This document shows, in pieces, positions 49,001 to 60,100 of a DNA stretch of 64,000 nt. Within the stretch, counting starts at the first letter, position 1, and each line of letters opens with the position of its first letter. Under the pieces are notes generated by a model, which saw only the letters and a list, made by a program, of their open reading frames with translations, was not told where the DNA came from and made no database searches. The DNA lies in assembly GCF_000247815.1 (NCBI RefSeq), contig NC_021674.1, positions 14,397,562 to 14,461,561 of the forward strand, in the 5' to 3' direction. Source of the stretch: Ficedula albicollis. Lineage: Eukaryota > Chordata > Aves > Passeriformes > Muscicapidae. A program made the position numbers and the translations under genes.

Positions 49001-50586
49001 TCACTTAACCAACAGCTATGCACCTCCACTTCTCCATGCCCACCTGTTACAGGTCTGGCACTCCGCTGTCTGCATTTGCTCAGGTACAAAAAATAGCATG
49101 ACCGAAGAAACGTCTCCATTTTCTTACCCAAAGAATCTAACACTCCTCCTTTGTATATAAAGATGCTTTTTGTTTGAATTTAAAGCAAAACAGGTATTTT
49201 AAATATTTTTACTCTGTTCTGCATTCAACACTTTTCCTGTGACAGATGTCTATCTGTGCTTGAACTTCTTTTTCAGAATTTTCTTTTGGTTAACAGATTT
49301 ATTCCCCTTACCTGTATTTGCTTCTAAATGCAACTGCAAGCTCTTAAAGTACTTTGACTGTTTTCAAATACTTTCAGGAAAGACACATATAACCACGGAC
49401 CAATTTACTTGCAATAAATTATGCTTCTACTCATAGCAATAACATTACCTTTTTAATTTATAAATTATGGCTGAAGTGCAGTACACTACAGTGAAGTAGA
49501 GAGGAGACAAAAACATGGCTACACGATCACGAGACGGAACTCTGACTTGTAAAAAGGGAGAAACCATTTAAATTCAGGTGTTTTCAGTGACACATATCTT
49601 ATGGGACATCAGAAATATTGTATTACATAGGAAGTATTTGACCAACAAGAAAGTTTACGGCCAATGATTTAGTTTTCAGTAACAGTAAAATTATGAAAAA
49701 AGGGAAAATGGATTATGATTATTAAAAAGGTGAGATTTATTATGCAAAATGTTAACTCTTGATTATATTTGATTATCACTAGTTAGCCATGCAATTTCTT
49801 CAGTATCACAAACACCAACTCTGATCTGTAACTACAAGCACTGCCCTCACCACACTCAACTCTAAAGTTATATATTTTATTTACAAAACTGCTGCACTGC
49901 TGAGAAGAAACACTGCAGCAGAATTAATTTTATTTACCCAATATCCTGGGCCTAGCCTTTTAATTCTGGACATACTGCAGTTCTTAAACAGCTGCTTAAG
50001 AATTGGGTTTGACACTCCTAACATTTTAAGGATTTCAGGGATAAAACTGGAAATATTGGATTTGTCTTTTACATAATTTTTATACTGATGGGAGAAATAA
50101 TGGAAATATCTCTAAAACATTAGCAAGCTTTAAGTTTGCTTAATTAGTTGTTCTAATCTAAAAAACAGAAGGGCTTAGAGTTTTATGTTTTAAGAACTGT
50201 ACAAACACAAATGTACCTATAACCCTCAAAACTGGTCACTTACAATGCACAAAACATGCTCAATTCTACTCTTGGTTTTGCTGCTCTTTCTCTATTGAGA
50301 ATAATATATCCTATATTCCAAGCCTGTAATTCCAAAACAAGTGGCATATTTCAGTTTCAAACAGTTTTATTTCTATCTCTTACCTTTATATGGCTTCAGG
50401 TATTTAACGCTGATCCAACCCCTTGTAGGGCTGTCATCAAAGAACTGCACGTGGATTCGAGTGGATTTTCCTTTTCCTCTGACTATTGTTCTTTCAGTGG
50501 GGTGATTGTATATGAGACACGGCCACCAGGGATAACCTTCCATCTTGGCCCACACCAAGTCCCCAGGAGAATACTCACAGGAGACA
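36976..50586 (-). CDS. MSH6: MSH6, MutS homolog 6 (exons 2-10, exon 1 missing)
   Basis: Coding segments in transcription order: 50586-50384, 47969-47797, 46251-43713, 41634-41369, 40849-40732, 38518-38429, 37890-37736, 37589-37390, 37057-36976. All junctions are GT-AG and in phase, giving 1274 residues (numbered from the first complete codon of exon 2) and a TAG stop. I expect 1274 residues for human exons 2-10, and exons 5-9 have the human lengths (266, 118, 90, 155, 200 bp). Order: PWWP domain; acidic, basic linker; mismatch-binding domain with F348-Y-E350 in KVGKFYELY; connector, lever and clamp; ATPase with Walker [10 protein letters not shown], Walker B LVLVDEL and the THYH loop. MSH6 pairs with MSH2 (MutS alpha) to recognise single mismatches and small loops in the nucleus; its PWWP binds H3K36me3. 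Exon 1, with the PCNA-binding motif, is not visible and probably fell in the poly-G region. Confidence 0.98.
37058..37389 (-). other. MSH6: MSH6 intron 9
   Basis: 332 bp of non-coding sequence; nothing further recognised. Confidence 0.8.
37390..37589 (-). CDS. MSH6: MSH6 exon 9
   Basis: Residues 1182-1248, [19 protein letters not shown] through SLRIF. 200 bp as in human. Part of the ATPase domain. Acceptor TCCCAG, donor AG|GTAAGG. Confidence 0.98.
37736..37890 (-). CDS. MSH6: MSH6 exon 8
   Basis: Residues 1130-1181. [19 protein letters not shown] follows the Walker B core, and [12 protein letters not shown] holds the conserved His loop of MutS ATPases. 155 bp as in human. Donor ATG|GTACGT. 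Confidence 0.98.
37891..38428 (-). other. MSH6: MSH6 intron 7
   Basis: 538 bp of non-coding sequence; nothing further recognised. Confidence 0.8.
38429..38518 (-). CDS. MSH6: MSH6 exon 7 (Walker B)
   Basis: Residues 1100-1130, [19 protein letters not shown] then [16 protein letters not shown] is the Walker B strand with the catalytic Asp-Glu. 90 bp, identical to the human exon length. Acceptor TTTAAAG, donor CTGG|GTAATT, a weaker donor than the others. Confidence 0.96.
38519..40731 (-). other. MSH6: MSH6 intron 6 (2.2 kb)
   Basis: Non-coding and AT-rich, with an 82-bp tandem duplication at 38971-39134. No other element recognised. Confidence 0.85.
38971..39134. repeat. 82-bp tandem duplication
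   Basis: GTTTGGTTGTGAGGTCATGT and what follows recurs with offset 82. Copies differ at a few bases (TTTCGC/TTTGGC, GCTTTA/GCTCTA), so it is not a perfect assembly copy. In MSH6 intron 6. Confidence 0.92.
40732..40849 (-). CDS. MSH6: MSH6 exon 6
   Basis: Residues 1061-1100, [19 protein letters not shown] through ASDRIMAG. 118 bp as in human. Just after the Walker A helix. Acceptor GTGCAG, donor CCG|GTGAGT. Confidence 0.98.
40850..41368 (-). other. MSH6: MSH6 intron 5
   Basis: 519 bp of non-coding sequence; nothing further recognised. Confidence 0.8.
41369..41634 (-). CDS. MSH6: MSH6 exon 5 (Walker A)
   Basis: Residues 972-1060, starting [15 protein letters not shown]. It contains [12 protein letters not shown] and the Walker A motif GPNMGGKST, ending LMRQ. 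266 bp as in human. Acceptor TTTCTAG, donor CAG|GTGAGT. Confidence 0.98.
42144..42375. repeat. 116-bp tandem duplication
   Basis: AGAGGCTTTATGTACACATA and what follows occurs at 42144 and 42260. The copies differ at several bases (TTACACC/TTACAGC, CTGATG/CTGCTG, CAACTGC/CACTTGC), so it is genuine and not very recent. Confidence 0.92.
42958..42962. repeat. Target site duplication (left copy)
   Basis: GTCAG immediately before the LTR; its partner is at 43672-43676. Confidence 0.8.
42963..43671 (-). mobile_element. Solo endogenous-retrovirus LTR with 5-bp target duplication
   Basis: Read on the - strand the element begins TGTCCTGGTTTGG at 43671 and ends CCAACACA at 42963, the TG...CA ends of an LTR, about 709 bp. 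Exact GTCAG flanks it on both sides (42958-42962 and 43672-43676), a target site duplication. The start resembles LTRs common in passerine genomes. Two AATAAA signals lie on the - strand (43642-43637, 43507-43502), a long A run precedes 43490, and a run of nine G on the + strand lies at about 43205. No internal viral genes are present. It is in the same orientation as MSH6, 36 bp plus the target duplication inside intron 4. Family and age are not determined. Confidence 0.88.
43672..43676. repeat. Target site duplication (right copy)
   Basis: GTCAG immediately after the LTR; its partner is at 42958-42962. Confidence 0.8.
43677..43725 (-). promoter_or_regulatory. MSH6: Duplicated splice donor of MSH6 exon 4
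   Basis: On the - strand GCTGGGTAAGAGCT occurs twice, 21 bp apart. The conserved exon end is at 43713 and the second identical donor would end the exon at 43692. Use of the second would add seven residues (GKSFLKL) in frame before the exon 5 junction. The first donor is preferred because it gives the family protein. Confidence 0.85.
43713..46251 (-). CDS. MSH6: MSH6 exon 4 (linker, mismatch-binding, connector, lever, clamp)
   Basis: Residues 126-972, one uninterrupted frame of 2539 bp (human 2545). It starts [18 protein letters not shown], an acidic stretch, with basic clusters [11 protein letters not shown] and [13 protein letters not shown] that could be nuclear localisation signals. It then contains [15 protein letters not shown], the mismatch-reading KVGKFYELY (Phe at about 45583-45585), [14 protein letters not shown], the connector and lever segments ([28 protein letters not shown]) and the clamp region, ending [11 protein letters not shown]. 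Acceptor TTTCCAG, donor CTGG|GTAAGA. Confidence 0.98.
46252..47796 (-). other. MSH6: MSH6 intron 3
   Basis: 1.5 kb. Its upstream half is dominated by a duplication that includes a partial copy of exon 3 (47403-47480). The rest is unrecognised AT-rich sequence. Confidence 0.88.
47151..47874. repeat. 330-bp duplication with a third 63-bp partial copy
   Basis: 47151-47480 and 47545-47874 are identical as far as I can read, offset 394. Between them, 47482-47544 is a third, diverged copy of the first 63 bp (ACCACACAGAGCAGC against ACCATACAGAACACC). The right copy includes the 3' part of MSH6 exon 3 and its donor. Confidence 0.93.
47403..47480 (-). pseudogene. MSH6: Partial duplicate of MSH6 exon 3
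   Basis: An identical copy of the last 78 bp (26 codons) of exon 3, [20 protein letters not shown] and the following acidic run, with the same donor GAG|GTAAAA. It lacks the exon's 5' half and acceptor. A weak AAAAAAG acceptor-like site exists at its 5' edge but would shift the frame. It lies downstream of the true exon in intron 3. Confidence 0.85.
47797..47969 (-). CDS. MSH6: MSH6 exon 3
   Basis: Residues 68-125, [19 protein letters not shown] through the acidic TEEEEEEVE. 173 bp (human 170). It links the PWWP domain to the disordered linker. Acceptor TTTACAG, donor GAG|GTAAAA. Confidence 0.96.
47970..50383 (-). other. MSH6: MSH6 intron 2 (2.4 kb)
   Basis: Non-coding; I recognise no repeat family, RNA gene or extra exon. 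Confidence 0.8.
50384..50586 (-). CDS. MSH6: MSH6 exon 2 (PWWP domain)
   Basis: Residues 1-67 plus a base at each end: [19 protein letters not shown] then [10 protein letters not shown], through [13 protein letters not shown] to YLKPYK. YPWWP is the domain signature. 203 bp, phase 2 to phase 1 as in human, two codons longer. Acceptor TCTGCAG, donor AAAG|GTAAGA. Confidence 0.97.
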
Positions 50587-50815
50587 CTGCAGAGACGACA
50601 AAGGTGTCATTAAAGGAACACAAACATTTGTAACAGCTCTCTTCATAAATGTTCCGCACATTGCTGCTGAGCATTTTGGCCTCTTATGGTCTTTGGAAGC
50701 CTCCCATGGGGTGCAATCTGGATTACACAGTTCTTAAAACTACCACCAACACCTCTTAAACTGTTTTGATTTGCTCCTCCAAGCTCTGCCAGATCCCCAC
50801 CGAGACGGAGCTTTA

Positions 50816-51090
50816 TCACAGAATGGTTTGGGTTGGAAGGGACCCTAGAGATCATCTAGTCCCACTCCCCTGCCATGCTCAGGGACACCTTCCACTAGAC
50901 CAGGTTGCTCAAAGTCTCATCCAACCTGGCCTTGAACACTTCCAGGGATGGGGCATCCACAGCTTCTCTGGGCAACCTGTGCCAGTGTCACACCAGCATC
51001 ACAGTGATGAATTTCTTACCAATATCTAAGCAGACCCACTCTCTTTCAGTTTGAAGCCATTCCCCCTTGTCCTGTCACTACATGCCCTTT
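50816..51090 (-). mobile_element. CR1 LINE 3' fragment
   Basis: CACAGAATGGTTTGGGTTGG, ACACCTTCCACTAGACCAGG, CAACCTGGCCTTGAACACTT and AAGCCATTCCCCCTTGTCCT are the familiar CR1 3'-end sequence read in antisense, so the element is on the - strand. 5'-truncated, as is usual for CR1. Confidence 0.93.
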
Positions 51091-51152
51091 TCCTGTAGAA
51101 ACTAAATTTCAACCAGGCAACTCCTGTAGAAACTAATTTTCAACCAGGCAAC
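51091..51152. repeat. 31-bp tandem duplication
   Basis: TCCTGTAGAAACTAAATTTC with AACCAGGCAACT is repeated with offset 31 and one difference, right at the 5' boundary of the CR1 tail. Confidence 0.85.
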
Positions 51153-51404
51153 TAAGGAAAAGAGTAAGACTTAAAAAACCCTCAGGCTACAAAAAATGGA
51201 TAAACTCTACCTGCACTGCAAAGCAGCTGACACAGCTTTTATTTGCTCTCTCCTCCTTCCCAGATTTCATCCCAGCCACTGCCACACTCCCACAGACGAT
51301 GGCTGGGACACTCCCGCAGGCTGTGGCCCAACAGCCAGTGACACTCGGTTTGCTGACAGGAGGGACACTTGCCACCGTGCTGTTCAGCACAGAAGAGACA
51401 CGGA

Positions 51405-51821
51405 GCTCCTGGAGCGGCTCCAGCAGAGGCCAACAGAGATGATGATGGGAATGTCTTTTAAGAGGAAAGGATGAGGGAGCTGGGCCTGTTCAGCCTCGAG
51501 AAGAGATGACTGAGGGGACTTCGTCAATATGTATGAGTATCTAAATGAGGGGTTACCAGGAAGATGGAGCCAGGCTTTCCTTGGCGGTACAAGCATTCGG
51601 ACAAGACGCAAAGGGCAGAAAGTTCCACAAGACAGAACTTCTAAACTGTGTGTGTGACTGGAACTGACTGTCCAGAGAGGTGGAGTCCCCCTCACTGGAG
51701 ATATTAAAGCTGTCTGAACACAGTCCTGTGCCATGCGCTCTGGGACGACCCTGCTCGCACAGGGAGGCTGGGCCAGATGCCCCGCTGTCCCTCCCAGCCC
51801 GACCCACTGTGTCATTCTGAT
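51405..51821 (+). mobile_element. CR1 LINE 3' fragment, degraded
   Basis: GCTGGGCCTGTTCAGCCTCG, AGAGAGGTGGAGTCCCCCTC, CTGGAGATATTAAA and the end CCCACTGTGTCATTCTGAT match the 3' region of CR1 in sense orientation. It is inverted relative to the CR1 at 50816-51090. Confidence 0.88.
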
Positions 51822-51839
51822 ACAGCACGGAAAGCAAAC

Positions 51840-52848
<1,009 letters not shown>

Positions 52849-53289
52849 CTGATCAGGCGGGCCGCAGTGTGCAAAGCGTGCGGTATGGAAAAACTTCCCA
52901 AAGTTGGGGTGTTCTCCCATGTCTGATCTTCGTATGCTGCCCAGCCTGATCAGCAGGAAGGGAGATTTTAGGAACAGCAGCTAAGGAGCGGTCCCGGGTG
53001 CTAGTATGGCAAATCACTTGTGGGTGGAGTTACCTCGTTAAGGTTTGGGGCTCCAGGTGATCTCCGACCTCGGGGCAGGTTCACAGAGCCTGGGGAGGAG
53101 GATGCTCTGCTGGCAGTGGAGAGAATGCAGAAGTTATGGGCCACAAGGACATTTGGCAGGACCCCAAAGATAAGGAAGAAACTAATGAAGACAAGTCAGC
53201 AACTGCTGAACCAGCTCCAGTTGGGCAAAAGGTAATTCCGGCAGAGGGAGATGGTGACCACCAACTCATGGACCCAAGAAACCCCCTGA
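52849..53289. other. Unassigned sequence upstream of MSH6
   Basis: Moderately GC-rich. No MSH6 exon 1 motif recognised. The part next to the candidate LTR (about 53040-53290) could be internal sequence of an LTR element, as it runs into a purine-rich tract, but no viral protein is recognisable. Confidence 0.5.
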
Positions 53290-53558
53290 CCCAAGAGGAG
53301 AGAAAGACTGAGTGTGGGACTAATTAGCAGGAGAAGCAAGAGGATCATTAATGAGCAGAGTATAGAATACTAATCAATAAGAGAACCATCTAACTTTTAG
53401 CCAATGAACTTTAATGCCTTTGTTTACTAAAATGTATAAATATCGACAGGTTTGGTAGTCATCGTGCTGGCATTGTGGCTTTGCCACCCAGCACCCCTTT
53501 CTGTGCAAAACTGTGAATGAACCAAATACCTCAACTCTGTGTGGAATGGTCTCTCACA
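53290..53558 (+). mobile_element. Candidate LTR-element 3' end (purine tract plus about 246-bp LTR)
   Basis: A purine tract (AAGAGGAGAGAAAGACTGAG, about 53293-53312) is directly followed by TGTGGGA at 53313. The proposed LTR ends TCTCACA at 53558, an imperfect inverted end. A TATAAATA box lies at about 53435. No target duplication or gene could be shown, so this is a structural guess. Confidence 0.4.
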
Positions 53559-53940
53559 TGCCAAGTAAAAAAACCCATTTTGGGACAACAGCTACTGCCC
53601 TGCAAACGCTGTTCCCTGCTGCCATGGGGGCCACATGTTATGGTTAATGGTGTGATGGCATGAGCTGGAGCCTTCCCACAAATACATCCTCGGGAAGGAG
53701 AAGTTGTGGCACTGGCATCGGACCGCTTCCTTCCTGCCCTGCAGCACTGTGGTGGAAGCTGGTGCATGGCTGAAGGAGAAGTTTGGACAGCTGCCAGCCC
53801 CACTTCTCAGCTGGTTTCACTGGCAGATGCACAGCAGAGCTAAGAAGTGGCAGCTAAAATAACAGGAGCTCTTCTTTTGGGTTTTTTGGGGTTTTTTTTC
53901 ATATTAATAGATAAGGCTCTGTCCTTTAAAAGCAATTTTC
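53559..53940. other. Intergenic sequence
   Basis: No gene or recognisable repeat; one open frame without domain is ignored. Confidence 0.7.
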
Positions 53941-54125
53941 TCATGCATTATTACCTTCTTGGAGCTGTCCTGTGCAGGGCAGGAGCTGGGCTATGATGAT
54001 CTTTGTGGGTCCCTTCCAGCTTGGAGTATTCTGTAGCTGTCCTGTGCAGGGCAGGAGCTGGACTATGATGATCCTTGTGGGTCCCTTCCAGCTTGGAGTA
54101 TTCTGTGGTTCTGTGACTCCATAAG
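53941..54125 (+). mobile_element. CR1 3' tail, internally duplicated
   Basis: GGGCAGGAGCTGGACTATGA with TGATCCTTGTGGGTCCCTTC and CAGCTTGGAGTATTCTGTGG is the CR1 terminal sequence in sense orientation. A 72-bp part (starting 53963 and 54035) is present twice, with two substitutions. It ends in the typical TTCTGTGGTTCTGTGA tail. Confidence 0.88.
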
Positions 54126-57100
54126 ACAATTCCATTTCATTGTTCTTGACTGGTATGCTTGAGATACAAGAGCACTGACCAAAAACAACAACTTATTTTT
54201 ATAAGCTTAAATCCACAGAAAAATATTTGCTGTCACCAGATGCCAGTTAGCACAGCTTTTCCTTTCACTGCATTGCTGCTTAACATTTCAAGCCAAAGCC
54301 TCTCCCTCTCTTCTGCACAACTGAAGGAGAAAAAGCCACAGGTGCTCTCCCACTGCCAGCAAAAATGTGGAACTGCAAGTTAGGGCTTTAACCACAAGAG
54401 GTCCTACAAATCCAGCTGATACAGAAGGATTTTGAAAACCTGCTCCTTCCAAAGGAAATATTTCCTTTTAACATCAAAGCATAACTTCCATTTAACTTGT
54501 CATCTATTGCATTCAGAAGCAACCTGATGTGGTCTCTGCCTCCAGCTGAAGTACAAAAGCAAAGTCATTTATTGTCCAGAGAAAAGTACAGCGGATTCCA
54601 CTGCATGTGGCCTGGGAAGTGCTTGGAAGTGGAACGCTGCAGGATAACCCCCTCAGCAGGTGTTGCTTTTCCTATCAAAAACACTCACCAGAAAAAGTAC
54701 CTGCACAAGTGTTTGGGTGGCTCATTTTTGTCAATTTTTTTGCTGTAAATGGGCAACACAATTTAAATTTTTCTGGGAAGTTACAGTGATCATCCATGTG
54801 GCAGGTAGAGGCAAGGAGGTGGGATGAGGCAGGAAGGGGAAAAACTTGGGTGAACGCTGAAAGCAGGCCCAGTTTTAAAGATAAAGACTGTTTTTAACAG
54901 ACTCCTAATAGATTCTTCCTGGAGATGACTCTTGTCTGCTCACATGAGGAATGGAGATGACACAAAAACATGAAGGGTGAATCTGGTGGCCTCCTGAGCC
55001 AAGATGGTATGAGTGGCACAGAAGTCATTTTGTTGTTGGGGTCGAGTTTGGTAGCCCTGGGGTTTCTTCAGGCTGGGAGGAGCATGAATCAGTTCTGGTG
55101 ACTCTGCTGGAAGAGGGACAGGTTACTGATTTGGCAACACTGTGAATGTCTCAAGAGGAGACTGTGATCCTTAGACTTTACAGACCACATGGTCCAGAAA
55201 CTTGTGAGAGGGGCCTGGTGAATTTTTGATTTGTCCCATTCCATGATACCAGTTCCCAGGTGTGGGGTGTCCCTGTGTGTGTGTCTGGGCATACCTCCAT
55301 TTATGCTGACAGCCACTTGAAAAATGCCACACAGGAAACGTACCTAAGTCTGTAATTTTAAAAGTCTGGGTCCAACATCAGATACCCTTGCTAAGGTGAT
55401 ATCCACAAAAATTTAGAAATTTAAATTTGTAATAATGGGTTGTTGTATATCCCCTTTTCTCTGGGATCAGGCTGGGGGAAACCTATCACAACAGCATATA
55501 TTAGGTATCTTTTGTTATGCTGTTATTAATAGCAAGGGACTCATTACACACTGCATTCATTTATTCCCTCGTGTGGTTCACAAACATCTGCACTGATGAG
55601 TGAAGCAGGAGTTAGGAGACCAACCCCAGCTGGTTACTTAAAAGCAGAGGTGTGTGTTGATGTGTCAGGATGCTCAGGAAGTCCCTCCAGATCATTTTGT
55701 TTCATCATTTATATATGTGTGTGTGTGTTTTATATAGTCATATCCATAAATGGATAGATAATCTTGTAGTTTTGCACATAGCAGCCTTCATGGATGTAGT
55801 CTGCATGGTACAACACCCATGGCTGGTGCCACTGGATTTGGACAGATTTGGCAGAGTGTCTGTGCTCAGCTGATCAGCTTTTGTGGATTCAGCAGGACTG
55901 TGAAGTCTCTGAAGCTTAACAGTTCTTGGCAGACACTCGGATGCTATTGCTTGGCACACGTGTCCTTCTCTTCTGCCTGCTTGTTCCTGGTGCCAATTTC
56001 TCCATCCACACTAATGCCTGGTACAGCCATTCACACTAATTCAAGCCAAGGGGGTTTTTAGGACAGGGTCTTCATCTTCTCCTTAGTAAAATACATAATT
56101 CTACTTGTTTTTCTGCCAATCTCAATAAAGTAGGTTCTAGAATAATTAAAGCATGAAAGTCTGAAGTTGTTTGATAGGAGGTTATAAAAGGTGTTATTAC
56201 TGAATTTTTAGCTCCCAAAGTGGTTCCGAACATTTTCCATTCTAGAAACAGTGGAAGTGGCAAGGATTTGTCTTTTTTCGAGGTAATACCTCCAATTTTT
56301 TGAAACTGAATCAACTTTGTCTATACCTAGCTTTTCTAGGTTCTACAGTGACCCCCTGCTATACCTAGGCTTTCATCCAGAGTTTAGGAAAATATATTGT
56401 TAGTTGCTGGCATAAGGAAACGGCTAACAAGGTAATTTTGAGGTATTTCTGGAAAAAATTGAAGTCAAAATTGTGTATCAAGAAGGATATACATGGTGCT
56501 GGGCACCACAACAGCCCCAGACAAGCTGAGGGATGGATCACATCCAGGGTCAATCCAGGAGGAAGGGCTGCAGGCACAGCTGCAGGGAGCATCACTCAGG
56601 CAGGGGCTGGGCCCTCAAGAAAAGAAAAAAAAAAGTTGATATCAAACTTTTGAAAGATCTTGAGACAGAATTTGCTAAGAGAGTGTTATCTGTGAGAATT
56701 AACGTCAAGAGCAGTCTAGGAAATTTCACTTTGGTGTGTTTTTGAAGCATCAGCTATGTGCACTACCCTTCTCTATGTGTCTGCTGAGCTAAGTGACAAA
56801 TTTGCTTCCAGAGCTAACAGAAAGATCTTAAAGTGATAAAAAAAGCCCCCAAAGGCCTAGCTATTATGGGTAGAATTTTCTCATTTTGAACAAAACTGTT
56901 AGGATTTTATTATCCCAATATTTTGCTGTTGTCCCACTGGGACAAATGTAGCGATTTGCACTTTTCTCCTTTATTATAAACACATTTTCTCAAAAATTTT
57001 TAGTATTTTTATTTTCATTTTTGGCACAAGAAATGACTGTGGACAAAGATCACAGGATTTAACTGGTTTTATAGGGCTGCTGCAAACACCCAGTAACTAT

Positions 57101-60100
57101 TAAAAAAAAAGTGAAATAACTCTGGGTGGAAATAGCTTCTGGGGAGTGGAAAGAGGAGTCCACTGCTCCATTTGATTAGTGTGTGTCCTTTCTCTGAGCT
57201 GCTTTGGTCTCACAGAGGTGAGGTGATCAGAGGTAACCCAAGTGCTTTGCAGGCCTTGCCTCAGTGACAGAGGCTGCCAGACCAATCTTAGACTGAGGTG
57301 GAACAATTCACAGAAAGAGTTTCATCATGCTGATGTAGACAGGCCTGAAGGCAGTGTTCACCTTCCTCAGAAGTTGCCCCAAAGGAGAATTTAAGCATGA
57401 GGTGAACGCTGCAAATAAGGCAACCAGTAAAAGTGTTAAGTTTTGGAAAATGCAACCATGACAAAATGTTTATTAGTACTGAGGTCGTTCTGACCTAAAC
57501 ATAGTCAGTCTTCTAGGCTGGTAAAAATCACATATTCTAACACACTCATTTTGTATAGGCCTGGAAAAATGCAGGGTGTTTTAGAAGTGTGTTTAAAGGT
57601 CACTTTTTCACCAGCACTAAGTTTACCACTTCTCAGCACCCAGCGTACATAAATCAGACACTGTTCATGCAGTAACTCATTTTCCTGTAATTGGGCTGAG
57701 AAACCACCTTTATTTTAGTATCAGAAGATGATTAATTTCCTCTTTGCTTGCTTTTTTGCATGTCTGCAGACAGGCAGATTCCTTGTACTAGTTTTAGAAG
57801 AGCTTGTACAGCAGTGGGAAATGAAACAAGAACTGCATGTTTATTTAGGGTCCCATTAATGTCAGTGTATGACTAAAATCTTTCAACTGTTGGTTTTTTT
57901 ACATGGCAAAGCAGCAAAAAGAAGAGATGGAACAGTAAGATTTCTGAATAAATTTCATTTTAGGATGCTTTGCTTATATTGTGCCTTAGATGCAGATCTG
58001 AAGTGAGATGAGAGCTGCCAGAACAGCATGCAGCAGAACTACCAGAAACAGGAGTTCAAAAATCAAGAAGAATCTAAACATAACCTGTGAAATTAATTCT
58101 CAACCAGAACTGCAGACAGACTGCGTTTCCAATTTGGATGTTTTTCATGTGATACAGCATAGATCTGTGCATAATAATAGAATGTCTTAAAAAAAAAATA
58201 AACCAGAAAGAAAACAAAAAAGGCAGGAATCAAAATAAAAATGGGCCAGGGCTGAAGATGATCAAACTCTTCTCCATGATTCCATCCTGCTCCCACAGAA
58301 CAGGAACATTCATCTGCTGGTTTTGTTGGGTTCAAGATGCTCCTGCTATTTGAAAGTGTAGTAGCCACCCACAGTTATCCTGTTTCCTGCCTTCTGTTTT
58401 ATTGTGCTTCTATTGATAGTATGAACACTTGTGGATTTTTCACTGATGCAGTTTGATAATTTCATTTTGCAAAGAAAAAATAACTTGCAAATCCAGAGGA
58501 AAAAACAATTGCAATCAAACAATCTGACCTGTATAGCACCTGACATTTCCCTGAGTCAATCCCTGTTTAAATCAGATTATCTCTTGTGGAAAACAAAGAG
58601 TTTTGATTTAAAGGTTTGCAAAGACTGATGATGGCAATGGTCTGTTAATAAAGTCCCATGAGATATTTGCAGCTGTCAGGGTAGTGGACATAAATTTGAG
58701 CTAGATGGACAGTGTTAAGCAAGTTCCAAGCTTTATGCCAGCACTGAATCAGTAAATTGGTACATTGACACAAAAAGAAATTATTTGTATTTTGCATTCT
58801 TGATGCCCTCTTGCTTCAGAGTTGTCACCTGTCAGCATTGGTGATGCATGAGAGAGGCAGCTGGGAAGCAGCCTGGTGATGAAGAGCCAGAATTGTCACA
58901 TTAAATACTTCAGTCCTGCATTCCTGCCAGGTACTGCTTGGAGAGCTGAAGGAAGATTGGTTCCCACTAATTAAAATGTGGCAAAAAAAACAAGAGGAGG
59001 CTTCTTTATTTCCTTTTTAAATCTATAACTTTGTTCCTTGTGTGGAGCTGATCTATTGCCATGTGACTTTGGCACTGAGTCTGGGGAAATGTCTTCCAAA
59101 AGTTGTTTTCCTGATGTGGGTGCAGGCTGGGACAAGGGTGAGGTGACATGGGGAGAGGTGGCCTGCTCTGCTCTCACATGATGCTCTGAGTTTCACACTG
59201 GATGAGTGTTGTGCCCAGTGAGCCCTGTCCACACAAGATCCATCCTCTGGCTCAGACCTCAGCTGATACCTGGTTTTCCTAGCAAGGGAGACAGTTTAAC
59301 TATGAGCCTTTTCTGAATGAGTATACTTTTAGAAGGAAATGGTAACCAGTCATCCTACTGTAAATGAATAGCTCATTAGAACTACTACTCTGAGCCCTTT
59401 TTTGCAGACTTCTTTATGCAGATGTGCTGAGAGGGCTCTTTCCTGAAGTTTCTGTTTTGTTAGCAGCTCTGTATTTATGTAACTTTATTTTTCAGCATGC
59501 ATACACTGAGCTTGTGACAGTTGAGAGCTCACTGATTGGAATGAGTCTGGAAATTTTCCCCATAATGGCTTGGTTAGTCCCTGTAAAGCAGCACAGAGGG
59601 GAGAAGGGCAGAAGTACTCACATTCATTAATAGGAGTTTGTTTTCATGAAATTCACTGCCAGTGTGCTTGTAGGTGCACTAGGGAGCTGGTTCAATACTC
59701 ATTTCTCTACCCTGGCAGTTCACTCTGTAAGATGCCTCAGTTTTGTAACACTGCTATTTTAATGCAGCTTGGTTTTCACTATCATGTTATCTTTCAGCAG
59801 ATGGGCTTGGGAGCCACATAACATGAATCTTCCAGGGAGACACGGCTTGAGATCTCTGAAGTGGCTTCTCCTTAAAACAAGTTGTGCTTGGCCTAAGGTA
59901 GAGCAAGGGATCCTTCCCTGGTGTGTGTGGTAGAATATAAACCAGGAGAAGCATGGAGGCTGAGAGCTCACCATGGAATTACCAGGGCTTTCATCCTGCT
60001 CATCCCCAGGATGGTAAAATTGTTCTTCCTGTACATGGCAGTGTTCTGTGTGCCACTTGCTCCTGTCCAAACCATTTTTGCCACCCCTTGCAAGGACAGG

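Noticed and set aside
52849..52920. MGEHPNFGKFF on the - strand, spaced like the PCNA-binding start of MSH6 (two Phe at positions 10-11)
   Set aside because: The key Gln is His and the hydrophobic position is Phe. The following residues do not match MSH6, and the frame runs into the poly-G. Too weak to call exon 1.
53020..53060. CGAG|GTAACT on the - strand as donor of MSH6 exon 1
   Set aside because: The upstream frame shows no similarity to MSH6 exon 1 and no start codon with a PCNA-binding motif.
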